DNA of 64,000 bases from Bacteroidota bacterium (lineage in GTDB: Bacteria; Bacteroidota; Bacteroidia; Chitinophagales; Chitinophagaceae). The notes under the pieces were generated by a model. That model searched no databases and was not told the DNA's origin. It saw nothing but the letters and a program-made list of their open reading frames with translations. Position numbers and translations under genes: made by a program. Each line of letters opens with the position of its first letter. The first letter of the stretch is position 1. Where the stretch lies: contig JAFDXI010000102.1 in assembly GCA_018268035.1 (NCBI GenBank), positions 1 through 64,000 on the forward strand. Direction: 5' to 3'. This document shows, one piece after another, positions 18,517-26,839 of the stretch.

Positions 18517-18789
18517 ATGAAAGTTACAGAAGCACAGTTAAGCAAATTGCAGCAATTACTTTCTGAAAGTGATTATACCATCCGGTATGAAAGGGGTACT
18601 TTTCAAAGTGGATGGTGTTTGCTGGAACAAAAGAAAATGGTTGTGTTGAATAAATTTCTTGATACTGAAGGTCGCATCAATACATTGCTTGATCTCATTC
18701 CACAGGTAGCAATAGAATTTGACAAACTCACACTGGAAAGCCAAAAACTCTATTCGCAGGTGATGCAATCAGAAACTTCACAGGCTTAG
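18517..18789 (+). CDS. Small protein of unknown function
   Basis: A 90-residue cytosolic protein that I do not recognise. It has a short beta-rich centre (YTIRYERGTFQSGWCLLEQK) followed by two helices, and no signal peptide. It is real to judge from its own promoter box and its place in a compact row of + strand genes. The phrase VVLNKFLDTEGRINTLLDLI looks like a conserved motif of small Bacteroidota proteins near the following hydrolase. No function is offered. Confidence 0.7.
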   Translation: MKVTEAQLSKLQQLLSESDYTIRYERGTFQSGWCLLEQKKMVVLNKFLDTEGRINTLLDLIPQVAIEFDKLTLESQKLYSQVMQSETSQA

Positions 18790-18811
18790 TTGATGCTTAT
18801 CCAGCATGCCT

Positions 18812-18820
18812 TAGTTTTGC
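18812..18820 (+). promoter_or_regulatory. -7 promoter box (TAGTTTTGC) abutting a GTG start
   Basis: Exact TAnnTTTGC box that ends only 3 nt before the GTG at 18824. Because this box normally sits about 4-6 nt before the transcription start, the mRNA is predicted to begin at or within a base or two of the start codon. Confidence 0.65.
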
Positions 18821-18823
18821 AAA

Positions 18824-19600
18824 GTGAGTGAAGTAAAATTAAAGATCACATTTCTTGGCACAGGTACCAGTACAGGCATACCAATGATTGGTTGCAGTTG
18901 TCCTGTTTGCACATCAACCAATTCAAAAGATAAACGCTTACGAACCAGCATATTGGTACAATCAACCACAACTACTATCGTGGTGGATACTACTCCTGAT
19001 TTTCGATATCAGATGTTACGCATCCATAACAACAATTTAGATGCAGTACTCTTTACCCATCCTCATAAAGATCATATTGCTGGACTTGATGATGTGCGGG
19101 CATACAATTTTTTTCAGCAACGGCCTATGGATGTTTATGCAAACGTGCTGACAGCAGAAGCTTTAAAACGGGAATTCGCTTATGTGTTTGCGGATAAGAA
19201 ATATCCCGGCATCCCCCAAATCAATCTCAATACAATTGATGAATCACCTTTTGATATTGGCGACATTCATGTACAACCTTTTATGGTGTGGCACCATAAA
19301 ATGCCGGTTTTTGGTTTTAGGTTTGGAAAATTTACCTATATTACAGATGCAAACAGGATTGATGATTCAGTAAAGGAAATATTGAAAGGATCGGAGTACA
19401 TCGTGTTAAATGCTCTCAGAATGGAACACCATATTTCACATTTTAATTTGGGAGAAGCTATCAATCTTGTGCAGGAGTTGCAGATACCCAATGCCTGGTT
19501 CACGCATATCAGTCACCAGCTTGGAAAGCATGATGCTGTTGACAACACTTTACCTCCCGGCATTCATCTTGCTTTTGATGGTTTAGTGCTTGATATTTGA
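18824..19600 (+). CDS. MBL-fold metallo-hydrolase (PhnP-like)
   Basis: A 258-residue metallo-beta-lactamase-fold enzyme with metal motif THPHKDHIAG (HxHxDH), further ligands near VWHHKMPVFGFRFG and YITDANRI, and His in WFTHISHQLGKH. An early C-x-C-x2-C cluster (GCSCPVC) is typical of the PhnP/cyclic-phosphodiesterase branch, which opens phosphoribosyl cyclic phosphates. The start is GTG at 18824; the promoter box 3 nt upstream suggests a leaderless mRNA. The next gene follows after 23 nt. Confidence 0.88.
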   Translation: MSEVKLKITFLGTGTSTGIPMIGCSCPVCTSTNSKDKRLRTSILVQSTTTTIVVDTTPDFRYQMLRIHNNNLDAVLFTHPHKDHIAGLDDVRAYNFFQQRPMDVYANVLTAEALKREFAYVFADKKYPGIPQINLNTIDESPFDIGDIHVQPFMVWHHKMPVFGFRFGKFTYITDANRIDDSVKEILKGSEYIVLNALRMEHHISHFNLGEAINLVQELQIPNAWFTHISHQLGKHDAVDNTLPPGIHLAFDGLVLDI

Positions 19601-19623
19601 CCTGTTTATCAAAACCCTGTTAT

Positions 19624-20358
19624 ATGGAAAATACCTGGAAAGATTATTTCATCTTTACCCGCCGCGACCGCAATGCAGCTTTTATCCTTCTGGGAATGAT
19701 GGCTGTTTTAATCGTTCTTCCCTATTTTATCCCAGCAAAAAAATCAGAAATTCATGTGGACAAAGAGCTGCAACGTGAGTTTGATAATTTGATGCAGGAA
19801 GCTCCTGCGCAAAACAATACAAAAAACTATTACTCCATTAATCAGGATACTACTGACAAGGATACTGTTCATTCAACATTATTCTATTTTGATCCGAATA
19901 CTATTGGGGAAGATGGTTTGCTCCAACTTGGCTTAACACCAAAAGTGGTTCATACACTAATAAACTACAGGAGCAAAGGCGGATATTTTAAAAAGCCTGA
20001 AGACATCCGCAAAGTTTATGGGCTCTCAAACAATGATGCAGACAAATTAATCCCTTATATCCGTATCAAATCATCTGAAAAAAATGAAACCGAAACCAAA
20101 CAACAGGATGAATCGCATTTCACAATTGTGAAACAAGGGTATAAAAAAATAAACATCAATACTGCTACTGTAGAAGACTGGAAAGCATTTCCGGGTATTG
20201 GAGATATTTTGGCTAACCGTATCGTAAAATTCAGAACGAGTATGGGTGGTTTTAATTCAGTGGAACAGGTCAGTAAGACTTATGGGTTGAAAGACAGCAT
20301 TTTTCAACAGATTAAACCCTACCTGTTTTTAAAAGATTCTGTGAATAATAGAAAATAA
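19624..20358 (+). CDS. ComEA-like helix-hairpin-helix protein
   Basis: A 244-residue protein with an N-terminal membrane helix (about 16-36, FILLGMMAVLIVLPYFIP) and two helix-hairpin-helix DNA-binding regions: LTPKVVHTLINYRSKGGYFK (about 100-120) and ININTATVEDWKAFPGIGDI (about 176-195). The topology matches ComEA, the envelope DNA receptor of natural transformation. The ATG at 19624 is chosen over an upstream TTG. It forms a probable unit with the preceding hydrolase gene. Confidence 0.85.
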   Translation: MENTWKDYFIFTRRDRNAAFILLGMMAVLIVLPYFIPAKKSEIHVDKELQREFDNLMQEAPAQNNTKNYYSINQDTTDKDTVHSTLFYFDPNTIGEDGLLQLGLTPKVVHTLINYRSKGGYFKKPEDIRKVYGLSNNDADKLIPYIRIKSSEKNETETKQQDESHFTIVKQGYKKININTATVEDWKAFPGIGDILANRIVKFRTSMGGFNSVEQVSKTYGLKDSIFQQIKPYLFLKDSVNNRK

Positions 20359-20391
20359 TTCTTTAGTCAGAAAGAAATCTCATAGTTTCGC

Positions 20392-20411
20392 AAACTAACA
20401 AATGTTAGTTT
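20392..20411. promoter_or_regulatory. 20-bp palindromic operator at acyl-CoA dehydrogenase promoter
   Basis: Perfect 9-bp arms AAACTAACA and TGTTAGTTT separated by AA. It starts directly after a near-consensus -7 box (TAGTTTCGC, 20382-20391 region) and ends 4 nt before the ATG at 20416, so it covers the predicted transcription start. The size and symmetry fit a TetR-family repressor site. A nearly identical copy lies at 25250-25269. Confidence 0.7.
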
Positions 20412-20415
20412 TAAT

Positions 20416-21555
20416 ATGGTTATGCAAGAGATTACACAGCAGATAACAGAAATGGCAAGAGATTTTGCCACGCAATACATCAAACCTCATGTGATAGAAT
20501 GGGATGAAAAACAGGAGTTTCCTATTCATATTTTTCATGAAATGGGGCAACTTGGATTAATGGGAGTAGTAGTGCCGGAAGAATATGGCGGCTCAGGTTT
20601 GGGCTACCTGGAATACAAAGCCGTAATTGAAGAAATTGCAAAAGTATGTGGTTCTATCGGGCTGAGCCTGGCTGCACATAATTCTCTTTGTACAGGTCAC
20701 ATCCTCGCTTTTGGTAATGAAGAACAAAAACATAAATACCTTCCTAAACTCGCAAGTGGTGAATGGCTTGGCGCCTGGGGATTGACGGAACCCAATACCG
20801 GCAGCGATGCAGGCAACATGAAATGCACCGCGGTAAAAAAAGGAAATGAATGGGTGCTGAATGGAACAAAATCATGGATTACTCATGGCAAAAGCGGGAA
20901 CGTTGCAGTAGTGATTGCAAGAACAGGAGAAGCACGTACGAAGAATAATGCAACAGCTTTTGTTGTTGAACGGGGCACACCTGGATTTTCTGCAGGAAAA
21001 AAAGAAAACAAACTTGGCATGCGTGCCAGTGAAACTGCAGAAATGATTTTTGATAATTGCGTCATCCCCGATTCAAATAGGTTGGGCGAAGTAGGTGATG
21101 GATTTAAACAATCAATGAAAGTACTCGACGGTGGACGCATTTCCATCGCATCCTTATCATTGGGTATTGCTAAAGGTGCATTTGAAGCAGCAGCAAAATA
21201 TAGTAAAGAGCGTTTCCAGTTTGATCAACCCATTGCTAACTTCCAGGGCATACAATTTAAGATTGCAGATTTAGCAACAGAAATTGATGCTGCAGATTTA
21301 CTCACGTTGCGTGCATGTGAATTGAAAAACAATCATCAGAAAGTTACACGCGAAGCAGCTATGGCAAAATATTATGCCAGCGAAGTGGCTGTGAAAGCAG
21401 CTAATGAAGCAGTGCAAATTTTTGGTGGAAATGGATATACAAAAGAATTCCCTGTTGAGAAATTTTATCGCGATGCCAAACTTTGTACTATTGGTGAAGG
21501 CACATCCGAAATTCAAAAAATAGTAATTGCAAGAGAAGTATTAAGCAGGTTTTAA
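20416..21555 (+). CDS. Acyl-CoA dehydrogenase
   Basis: A 379-residue FAD enzyme of full family length. It has the FAD/substrate motif WGLTEPNTGSDAGNMKCTA (about 118-136), the PROSITE-type C-terminal motif QIFGGNGYTKEFPVEKFYRD and the catalytic Glu in GEGTSEIQ near residue 365. It oxidises a short/medium acyl-CoA in fatty-acid or branched-chain catabolism; chain length cannot be fixed. It is a single-gene unit with its own operator and terminator, no etf or hydratase gene being adjacent. Confidence 0.95.
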   Translation: MVMQEITQQITEMARDFATQYIKPHVIEWDEKQEFPIHIFHEMGQLGLMGVVVPEEYGGSGLGYLEYKAVIEEIAKVCGSIGLSLAAHNSLCTGHILAFGNEEQKHKYLPKLASGEWLGAWGLTEPNTGSDAGNMKCTAVKKGNEWVLNGTKSWITHGKSGNVAVVIARTGEARTKNNATAFVVERGTPGFSAGKKENKLGMRASETAEMIFDNCVIPDSNRLGEVGDGFKQSMKVLDGGRISIASLSLGIAKGAFEAAAKYSKERFQFDQPIANFQGIQFKIADLATEIDAADLLTLRACELKNNHQKVTREAAMAKYYASEVAVKAANEAVQIFGGNGYTKEFPVEKFYRDAKLCTIGEGTSEIQKIVIAREVLSRF

Positions 21556-22131
21556 ATAGTTGTTGATTTCATTAAAAGGTTGGGTTGTATAGCTCAACCT
21601 TTTTTTTTAGCTTACAGAAAAGAGGTTGAAGAAAGCTTATCAATTTAGAATACTCCTAATCCATTTATTTCAAATCAAATTATTGTCATGGTGTTTGAAT
21701 CAGTTAAGTTGATTATCTATTCCATCTTTCATTAAAGAAAAAATACAATATCATATCTTGATTACATCTTATCATTGTCAAAATAGGCATAAAAGAATAA
21801 AGGAATCAGCTTATTTTGACATTTTATATTCCAAAAAAGAAAAAGGGGTTTGGTGTTTAAAGGCCATTACGTGCAGGCTAAACAATATTTAAATTATATT
21901 TTGAAATCCACGACAAGAGAGAGCAATATTTTTCATGTTGCGAATTACATTTTGTATAAAGGGAGTTTACCTGCTTATTCTAATTGAACTACGCAAATCC
22001 CCTAACCGTTGTAAGCTTGTTGTGGATTTAATTAAAAATATGCTTTGGTAATTCTGATGATGTCATTCAGAAAAAGTATTTCCAAAAAATCATCTTTTTC
22101 CCTTCACACTGAAAGCAAAAACTTACCGGCA
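21556..22131. other. Spacer between convergent genes
   Basis: Apart from the terminator at 21575, this 576-nt stretch is AT-rich and I see no credible gene, tRNA or promoter box. It is unusually long for a gap between convergent genes in this window. Confidence 0.55.
21575..21608 (+). terminator. Terminator of acyl-CoA dehydrogenase gene
   Basis: AAAGGTTG (21575-21582) pairs with CAACCTTT (21595-21602), followed by an uninterrupted run of T. Confidence 0.85.
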
Positions 22132-23115
22132 TTATTTCTGCTTCGTAAATTCTTTAGGCAGTTTGAACCATTCTTCGCTTGGCAGGCCTTTAAAATATTC
22201 GTAGGTTTTTTTCAATCCTTCAGATCTGCCCACTTTGGGCTCCCAGCCCAAAATATTTTTTGCTTTGGTAATATCCGGTTTACGTTGTTTGGGATCATCT
22301 ACCGGCAATGGCTGGTAAATAATTTTTGCAGAGGTACCGGTAAGCTTAATAACCTCTTCTGCAAAATCTTTGAGGGAAATTTCATTGGGGTTGCCAATAT
22401 TAACCGGCATTGCATAATCGCTTAGCAACAACCTGTAAATACCTTCCATCAAATCGTCAACATAACAAAAAGAGCGGGTTTGGCTGCCATCACCAAATAC
22501 CGTTAAATCTTCTCCTCGTAATGCCTGACCGATGAATGCAGGTAATGCTCGCCCATCATTCAAACGCATCCTTGGGCCATACGTATTAAAGATGCGGACA
22601 ATCCTTGTTTCTACTCCATGATAAGTATGATAAGCCATTGTCATTGCTTCCTGGAAACGTTTGGCTTCATCATATACACCACGTGGGCCGACAGGATTTA
22701 CATTTCCCCAATATTCTTCTGTCTGTGGATGTACCAGCGGGTCACCATATACTTCACTTGTAGAAGCTACAAGTATCCTTGCTTTTTTTTCTTTGGCAAG
22801 GCCAAGGCAATTATGTGTTCCCAGGGAGCCAACTTTTAAAGTCTGTATTGGAATTTTTAAATAATCAATAGGACTTGCCGGCGATGCAAAATGAAGAATA
22901 TAATCCAACTCTCCGGGGATATGAATAAACTTGGAAACATCATGATGGTAATATTCAAAGTCCGGAGAAGGAAACAGGTGTTCTATATTTTTTATATCAC
23001 CTGTTATCAGGTTGTCCATTGCAATTACTTTGTAACCTTCTTTCATAAACCGGTCGCATAAATGGGAACCTAAAAAACCCGCAGCGCCTGTAATCAGAAC
23101 CTTTTTTTTACTCAT
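22132..23115 (-). CDS. UDP-glucuronate decarboxylase-type SDR epimerase
   Basis: A 327-residue extended SDR. The Rossmann motif is [12 protein letters not shown] (about 11-22) and the active-site YxxxK is in GVYDEAKR (about 145-152). The stretch [20 protein letters not shown] and the late RSFCYVDDL are hallmark features of UDP-xylose synthases, which convert UDP-glucuronate to UDP-xylose using bound NAD. A dTDP-glucose dehydratase or other epimerase is less likely. Together with the upstream DegT aminotransferase it points to surface-glycan sugar synthesis. Confidence 0.9.
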   Translation of the reverse strand: MSKKKVLITGAAGFLGSHLCDRFMKEGYKVIAMDNLITGDIKNIEHLFPSPDFEYYHHDVSKFIHIPGELDYILHFASPASPIDYLKIPIQTLKVGSLGTHNCLGLAKEKKARILVASTSEVYGDPLVHPQTEEYWGNVNPVGPRGVYDEAKRFQEAMTMAYHTYHGVETRIVRIFNTYGPRMRLNDGRALPAFIGQALRGEDLTVFGDGSQTRSFCYVDDLMEGIYRLLLSDYAMPVNIGNPNEISLKDFAEEVIKLTGTSAKIIYQPLPVDDPKQRKPDITKAKNILGWEPKVGRSEGLKKTYEYFKGLPSEEWFKLPKEFTKQK

Positions 23116-23204
23116 AGAAAATAAATCCTTTTGATTTTAATTTGGGTAGTAACCGAATTGTTGGCAAGGTAAAACAGATGTTTATGAAACAAATCAGAAT
23201 AATA

Positions 23205-24341
23205 TCATTTAAAATATCCCAATACGTTTTCTGTAATAAATTCCAGTTGTTCATTATCCATTTCAGGATGTATAGGCAAAGAAATTACCCGCTCTGTTAA
23301 CCAGTCTGTAACCGGAAGGTCAACACCTTTTGTACCAAAACTTTCAAACATCTTTTGTCTATGACCAGGCACAGGGTAATAAATCATATTCGGTATTTTC
23401 TTTTCACTTAGATAAGCGCTTAACCCATCCCTTAATCCAATCTTATCTGAATTTAATATCAAAGTGTATTGATGAAAAACATGCCTGTTATTTTTTGCCC
23501 TGAAAGGTGATTGTATGATTGCATGACCTTTAAATGCCGCATCATAAAAATCTGCTACTTTAATGCGGGCATTGATATTAGCATCCAGGTGTTGCAGCCT
23601 GATATTCAGAATTGCAGCCTGGATAGTATCCAACCTTGAATTGCATCCCACCACATCGTGATAATATCTTTTGCTCTGGCCGTGATTAGCAGTCATCATT
23701 ATTCTCTGCGCCAATGCGTCATCGTTAGTAAAGATAGCGCCACCATCGCCATAAGCGCCGAGGTTCTTTGCCGGATAAAAAGATGTGGTTCCAATCGTAC
23801 CGATTGTTCCTGCCTTTTTCACACTACCGTCAGAAAAATAATAATCACCACCGATAGATTGTGCATTATCTTCAATCACTGCCAGGTTATATTCTTTGGC
23901 CACCTGCATCACTGCTTCCATATCACAGGTTTGACCATATAAGTGTACCGGCACAATTGCTTTTGTTTTAGGTGTAATAGCTTTTCTCAGGCTTTCCACA
24001 TCAATATTAAAAGTCTGCTTATCCACTTCCACAAATACAGGTTTCAAATTTAACAAAGCTACCACTTCAGTAGTAGCAATATAAGTGAATGAAGGTGTGA
24101 TAACTTCATCACCTGGTTTTAAACCCAAAGCCATCATAGCAATTTGAAGCGCATCTGTTCCATTGGCACAAGGTATCACATGTTTTACATCGAGGTAACT
24201 TGACAATGCTTTACTGAATTCCTGAACGGGTTTTCCATTAATGAATGCAGCGCTATCTATCACATTAATAACAGCGGTATCAATATCCGTTTTCAGACGT
24301 TGATATTCTGTTTTCAGGTCCACCATCTGTATTGGTCGCAT
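23205..24341 (-). CDS. DegT/DnrJ/EryC1-family sugar aminotransferase
   Basis: A 378-residue PLP enzyme. The Schiff-base Lys192 lies in SFYPAKNLGAYGDGG, and the cofactor motif VIEDNAQSIGG is at about 155-165. Such enzymes transfer an amino group to keto-sugar nucleotides for polysaccharide or O-antigen synthesis. A clear promoter box lies 15 nt upstream and the decarboxylase gene is 89 nt downstream on the same strand, so they probably form an operon. Confidence 0.93.
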   Translation of the reverse strand: MRPIQMVDLKTEYQRLKTDIDTAVINVIDSAAFINGKPVQEFSKALSSYLDVKHVIPCANGTDALQIAMMALGLKPGDEVITPSFTYIATTEVVALLNLKPVFVEVDKQTFNIDVESLRKAITPKTKAIVPVHLYGQTCDMEAVMQVAKEYNLAVIEDNAQSIGGDYYFSDGSVKKAGTIGTIGTTSFYPAKNLGAYGDGGAIFTNDDALAQRIMMTANHGQSKRYYHDVVGCNSRLDTIQAAILNIRLQHLDANINARIKVADFYDAAFKGHAIIQSPFRAKNNRHVFHQYTLILNSDKIGLRDGLSAYLSEKKIPNMIYYPVPGHRQKMFESFGTKGVDLPVTDWLTERVISLPIHPEMDNEQLEFITENVLGYFK

Positions 24342-24356
24342 GAAAAAAATTTGCGT

Positions 24357-24365
24357 GCAAAGCTA
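24357..24365 (-). promoter_or_regulatory. -7 promoter box (TAGCTTTGC) of DegT aminotransferase gene
   Basis: Exact TAnnTTTGC on the minus strand ending 15 nt before the ATG at 24341. Confidence 0.75.
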
Positions 24366-24984
24366 TGAAACTTTATGCTTTAGTTGCTGATAGCTATTGT
24401 TGGTGTAATGATAAAAGGGATGAATACTGACAATACCTGCATTACTTTTTATATCTGCATGCATGTAATTGGGTATTAGTTTTTTCAAAGAAAACCTTTT
24501 CTGTCCTTTTTCATTTTGGTTTGGTTCTTAAATGATGCATTAAAAAAATTAAGGATGCTTTTCTTTATTAATCCAAAAAAGTTAAACCCCATGCCACTAA
24601 AGCTATGTAAACAAAAAAAGATGGAATGGTATATAAAGAATGATTAATATTTTGAATACTAAACTTAACTATTGGAAAAAAATTCGCAAATGCTGATCCG
24701 GTACTTCAATTTAATATTTCAAGGAGATTGAAACACTAAAAGAAAATAATGCCATTTTATCAATCATGACCATAATCAATGTGGTTGTTTTATAAAATTT
24801 TATTTCTGAGAGGCAGCTCAAACATTATATTGATTATTTCCAGTTTTAGTATCTCTTTTTAATTGTATAAAGATTAAAGATCCGGGGAAAGAATTATGGT
24901 TTAGTGAGGTATTTTTCTTATGACTCTCCAAATATTCAAAAAGCATAACTCAATCAAAACAAAAATTGGATTCATAACTTTTTC

Positions 24985-25020
24985 CAAATAAAAAAGAAGA
25001 CCAGTGATTGATCTTCTTTT
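24985..25020 (-). terminator. Terminator of tRNA-Val
   Basis: AAAAGAAGA (24992-25000) pairs with TCTTCTTTT (25012-25020) across an 11-nt loop, with a T-run on the minus strand just after it. Confidence 0.75.
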
Positions 25021-25021
25021 G

Positions 25022-25096
25022 TGGGAGTTGACGGGTTCGAACCGCCGACCCTCTGCTTGTAAGGCAGATGCTCTGAACCAGCTGAGCTAAACTCCC
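25022..25096 (-). tRNA. tRNA-Val (anticodon TAC)
   Basis: A 75-nt cloverleaf: acceptor GGGAGTT / AACTCCC, discriminator A, anticodon stem-loop CTGCC-TTACAAG-CAGAG (TAC), T arm with GGTTCGAACC. CCA is not encoded. Its promoter box is at 25107-25115. Confidence 0.96.
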
Positions 25097-25106
25097 TTAA
25101 AGGGCT

Positions 25107-25115
25107 GCAAAGATA
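25107..25115 (-). promoter_or_regulatory. -7 promoter box (TATCTTTGC) of tRNA-Val
   Basis: Exact TAnnTTTGC on the minus strand, 10 nt before the first tRNA nucleotide. Confidence 0.8.
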
Positions 25116-25146
25116 AGCGCTCGTTAATTTCAGCCAAACTTTATTC

Positions 25147-25224
25147 AAAAAAAAATCCCGTCGGGGAACCGATGGGATTTGTTATGAGCAAGCAACCGAT
25201 TGACACTATCTTAAACGTCAATAG
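25147..25224 (-). ncRNA. Candidate small RNA with own promoter and terminator
   Basis: On the minus strand a promoter (TTTG, 20-nt spacer, TACTTTGC) is followed about 70 nt later by an intrinsic terminator with nine T residues. The interval contains no ATG and so no ordinary ORF. Near the 5' end CACTAT can pair with ATAGTG and, overlapping it, ATTGAC can pair with GTCAAT, giving two mutually exclusive hairpins. The terminator lies upstream of tRNA-Val, which has its own promoter, so this transcript is separate. No known RNA family is recognised. Confidence 0.5.
25150..25178 (-). terminator. Terminator of candidate small RNA
   Basis: Ten-pair stem formed by ATCCCATCGG and CCGACGGGAT on the minus strand (one G-T), a 4-nt loop and a nine-T tail. 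Confidence 0.8.
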
Positions 25225-25228
25225 TGGC

Positions 25229-25236
25229 GCAAAGTA
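25229..25236 (-). promoter_or_regulatory. -7 promoter-like box (TACTTTGC) of candidate small RNA
   Basis: One nucleotide shorter than TAnnTTTGC but preceded by TTTG at 20-nt spacing on the minus strand, the usual -33 arrangement. That TTTG lies inside the palindromic operator at 25250-25269. Confidence 0.5.
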
Positions 25237-25249
25237 GAGGTTTTTTATA

Positions 25250-25269
25250 AAACAAACAAATGTTAGTTT
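25250..25269. promoter_or_regulatory. Second copy of the 20-bp operator
   Basis: AAACAAACA-AA-TGTTAGTTT matches the acyl-CoA dehydrogenase operator (20392-20411) at 19 of 20 positions. It covers the -33 region of the small-RNA promoter (minus strand) and lies 37 nt upstream of kdsC (plus strand). It could control either. Confidence 0.65.
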
Positions 25270-25306
25270 TTATTTTTTTTAAAAAAAATTTTTCTTCCGC
25301 CCTTTC

Positions 25307-25858
25307 ATGAATCCTTCCATCAATAGTTTTGATAAAAAATTTTCAATGCTTGACAGCTTCTCACACATCAATGTTTTTGTATTTGATATGGATGGTGTCC
25401 TCACTGATGGCACATTGGTAATTATGGAAAACCTGATGGCAAGAAAGATGCATGTAAAAGATGGTTATGCACTTCAGCAGGCCGTCAACAAAGGGTTTGC
25501 AGTTTTTGTCATTTCCGGTGGTGATTCTCCTCAGGTAAAAGAAAGACTTTTAAAACTTGGGGTTTCCGGAGTGTTGATGAAGGTTCAAAATAAACTGGAA
25601 AAACTGCAATCAATTATCTCTGATAATCAATTTAACCGGGAACAGGTATTATTTATGGGCGATGATATCCCGGATTATGAAGCCATGCAATACTGTGGCC
25701 TCGCCTGTTGTCCCGCTGATGCTGTTGCTGAGATTAAAAATATTTCAAAATATATTTCTCCAGTAAAAGGAGGTGAGGGTTGCGTAAGGGATGTGATTGA
25801 AAAAGTGATGAAATTGCAGGGTAAATGGGTCCTGGATATGCAAACTCCCGTTGTTTAA
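25307..25858 (+). CDS. kdsC: KdsC-like HAD phosphatase (KDO-8-phosphate phosphatase)
   Basis: A 183-residue HAD hydrolase of the capless C0 type. The catalytic Asp27 and Asp29 lie in FDMDGVLTDGTL, the third motif Lys is in the NKLEKL region and the fourth is MGDDIPDYEAM. GGEGCVRDV near the C-terminus is the family's characteristic Gly-rich tail. It would dephosphorylate KDO-8-phosphate for lipopolysaccharide synthesis in the cytosol. No other kds gene is in the window. Its end overlaps the UbiA reading frame by 8 nt. Confidence 0.88.
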   Translation: MNPSINSFDKKFSMLDSFSHINVFVFDMDGVLTDGTLVIMENLMARKMHVKDGYALQQAVNKGFAVFVISGGDSPQVKERLLKLGVSGVLMKVQNKLEKLQSIISDNQFNREQVLFMGDDIPDYEAMQYCGLACCPADAVAEIKNISKYISPVKGGEGCVRDVIEKVMKLQGKWVLDMQTPVV

Positions 25859-26837
25859 AATAGTTTTAAATCTTTCTTATTTACTTTGCACCCAAAGTTT
25901 TTTTCTGAAATTAATTAAAGCATTTTTTCGTTTAGTCAGATGGCCAAACCTGGTCTTTATTGCTATTACCCAAATACTGTTTATGTATTGTGTGTTGCAG
26001 CCATTATTAGCTGCAAGCCTTAAAAAGCCAAACCTTAATCCGGGAAAGTTTTTATTGTTGACTATTTCTTCTGTCCTTATTGCAGCAGCCGGATATATTA
26101 TCAATGATTATTTTGATCTCAATATTGACCGGGTTAATAAACCCAATCGTTTAATTGTTCAAAAAATCATCAGCAGGCGCTGGACTATTTTCTGGCATTT
26201 CTTTTTGAGTATGGCAGGTGTTGCCATTGGTTTTTATCTTGACTTTACCACCCATGTCACTCTACTCGGTTTTTCCAACCTGGTGTGTGCCTGTTTACTG
26301 TTTATTTATTCGATGAGCCTGAAGAAAAAATTATTATCTGGCAATGTTGTTATTTCTGTATTAACAGCATGGACAGTACTGGTTGTTGCATGGTGTGAAG
26401 CCAGGTTTTTCTTTAACCCGGGTGACGTCAATATTCATAAAATTTTTCGTATTACATTTTTATATACAGGTTTTGCATTTGTGATATCATTAATCCGTGA
26501 AGCCATAAAAGATATGGAAGATGTGGAGGGCGACAGAAAATTTGGTGGCAAAACAATGCCAATCTTGTGGGGCTATAATGCTTCGAAAATTTATGTTGCC
26601 ATCTGGATGGTTACATTAACTCTTTCAATATTATTATTACTTATTTATATGATACAGATACGCTGGTGGTTCAGTGCAGTGTATTGCCTGTTTTGTATCA
26701 TTTTACCATTGTTCTTGATTTTCAGGAAACTGTTTTCTGCCAATACACCGGTTGAATATCATAAACTAAGCAGCATGGTGAAACTTGTAATGTTTACTGG
26801 CATCCTTTCAATGATTTTCTTTCGCATATATAGTTAA
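25851..26837 (+). CDS. UbiA-family prenyltransferase (geranylgeranylglycerol-phosphate type)
   Basis: About 310-328 residues and eight or nine membrane helices. Both Asp motifs that bind Mg-prenyl diphosphate are present: NDYFDLNIDRVNKPNR (about 84-99) and DMEDVEGDRKFGGKT (about 224-238). It attaches a prenyl chain to an aromatic or glycerol-phosphate acceptor; the Bacteroidota group is usually annotated as geranylgeranylglycerol-phosphate transferase-like. The start is uncertain. There is no ATG before the first helix; TTG 25851 overlaps kdsC, and CTG 25905 (LKLIKAFF) fits homology-like N-termini better. Confidence 0.85.
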   Translation: MFKIVLNLSYLLCTQSFFLKLIKAFFRLVRWPNLVFIAITQILFMYCVLQPLLAASLKKPNLNPGKFLLLTISSVLIAAAGYIINDYFDLNIDRVNKPNRLIVQKIISRRWTIFWHFFLSMAGVAIGFYLDFTTHVTLLGFSNLVCACLLFIYSMSLKKKLLSGNVVISVLTAWTVLVVAWCEARFFFNPGDVNIHKIFRITFLYTGFAFVISLIREAIKDMEDVEGDRKFGGKTMPILWGYNASKIYVAIWMVTLTLSILLLLIYMIQIRWWFSAVYCLFCIILPLFLIFRKLFSANTPVEYHKLSSMVKLVMFTGILSMIFFRIYS

Positions 26838-26839
26838 TT

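Larger units (their letters stand above)
24342..25021. other. Long AT-rich spacer
   Basis: It holds the DegT promoter box at its left edge and the tRNA-Val terminator at its right edge. The ~600 nt between shows no ORF of coding quality and no recognisable RNA gene. It is the longest empty stretch in the window. Confidence 0.55.

Noticed and set aside
20392-20411. Palindrome read as a terminator of the ComEA-like gene
   Set aside because: It has only a 2-nt spacer, is AT-rich and overlaps the promoter and start region of the next gene; operator is the better explanation.
22045-22425. 126-codon frame on the plus strand
   Set aside because: It overlaps the UDP-glucuronate decarboxylase-like gene in antisense and has no family features.
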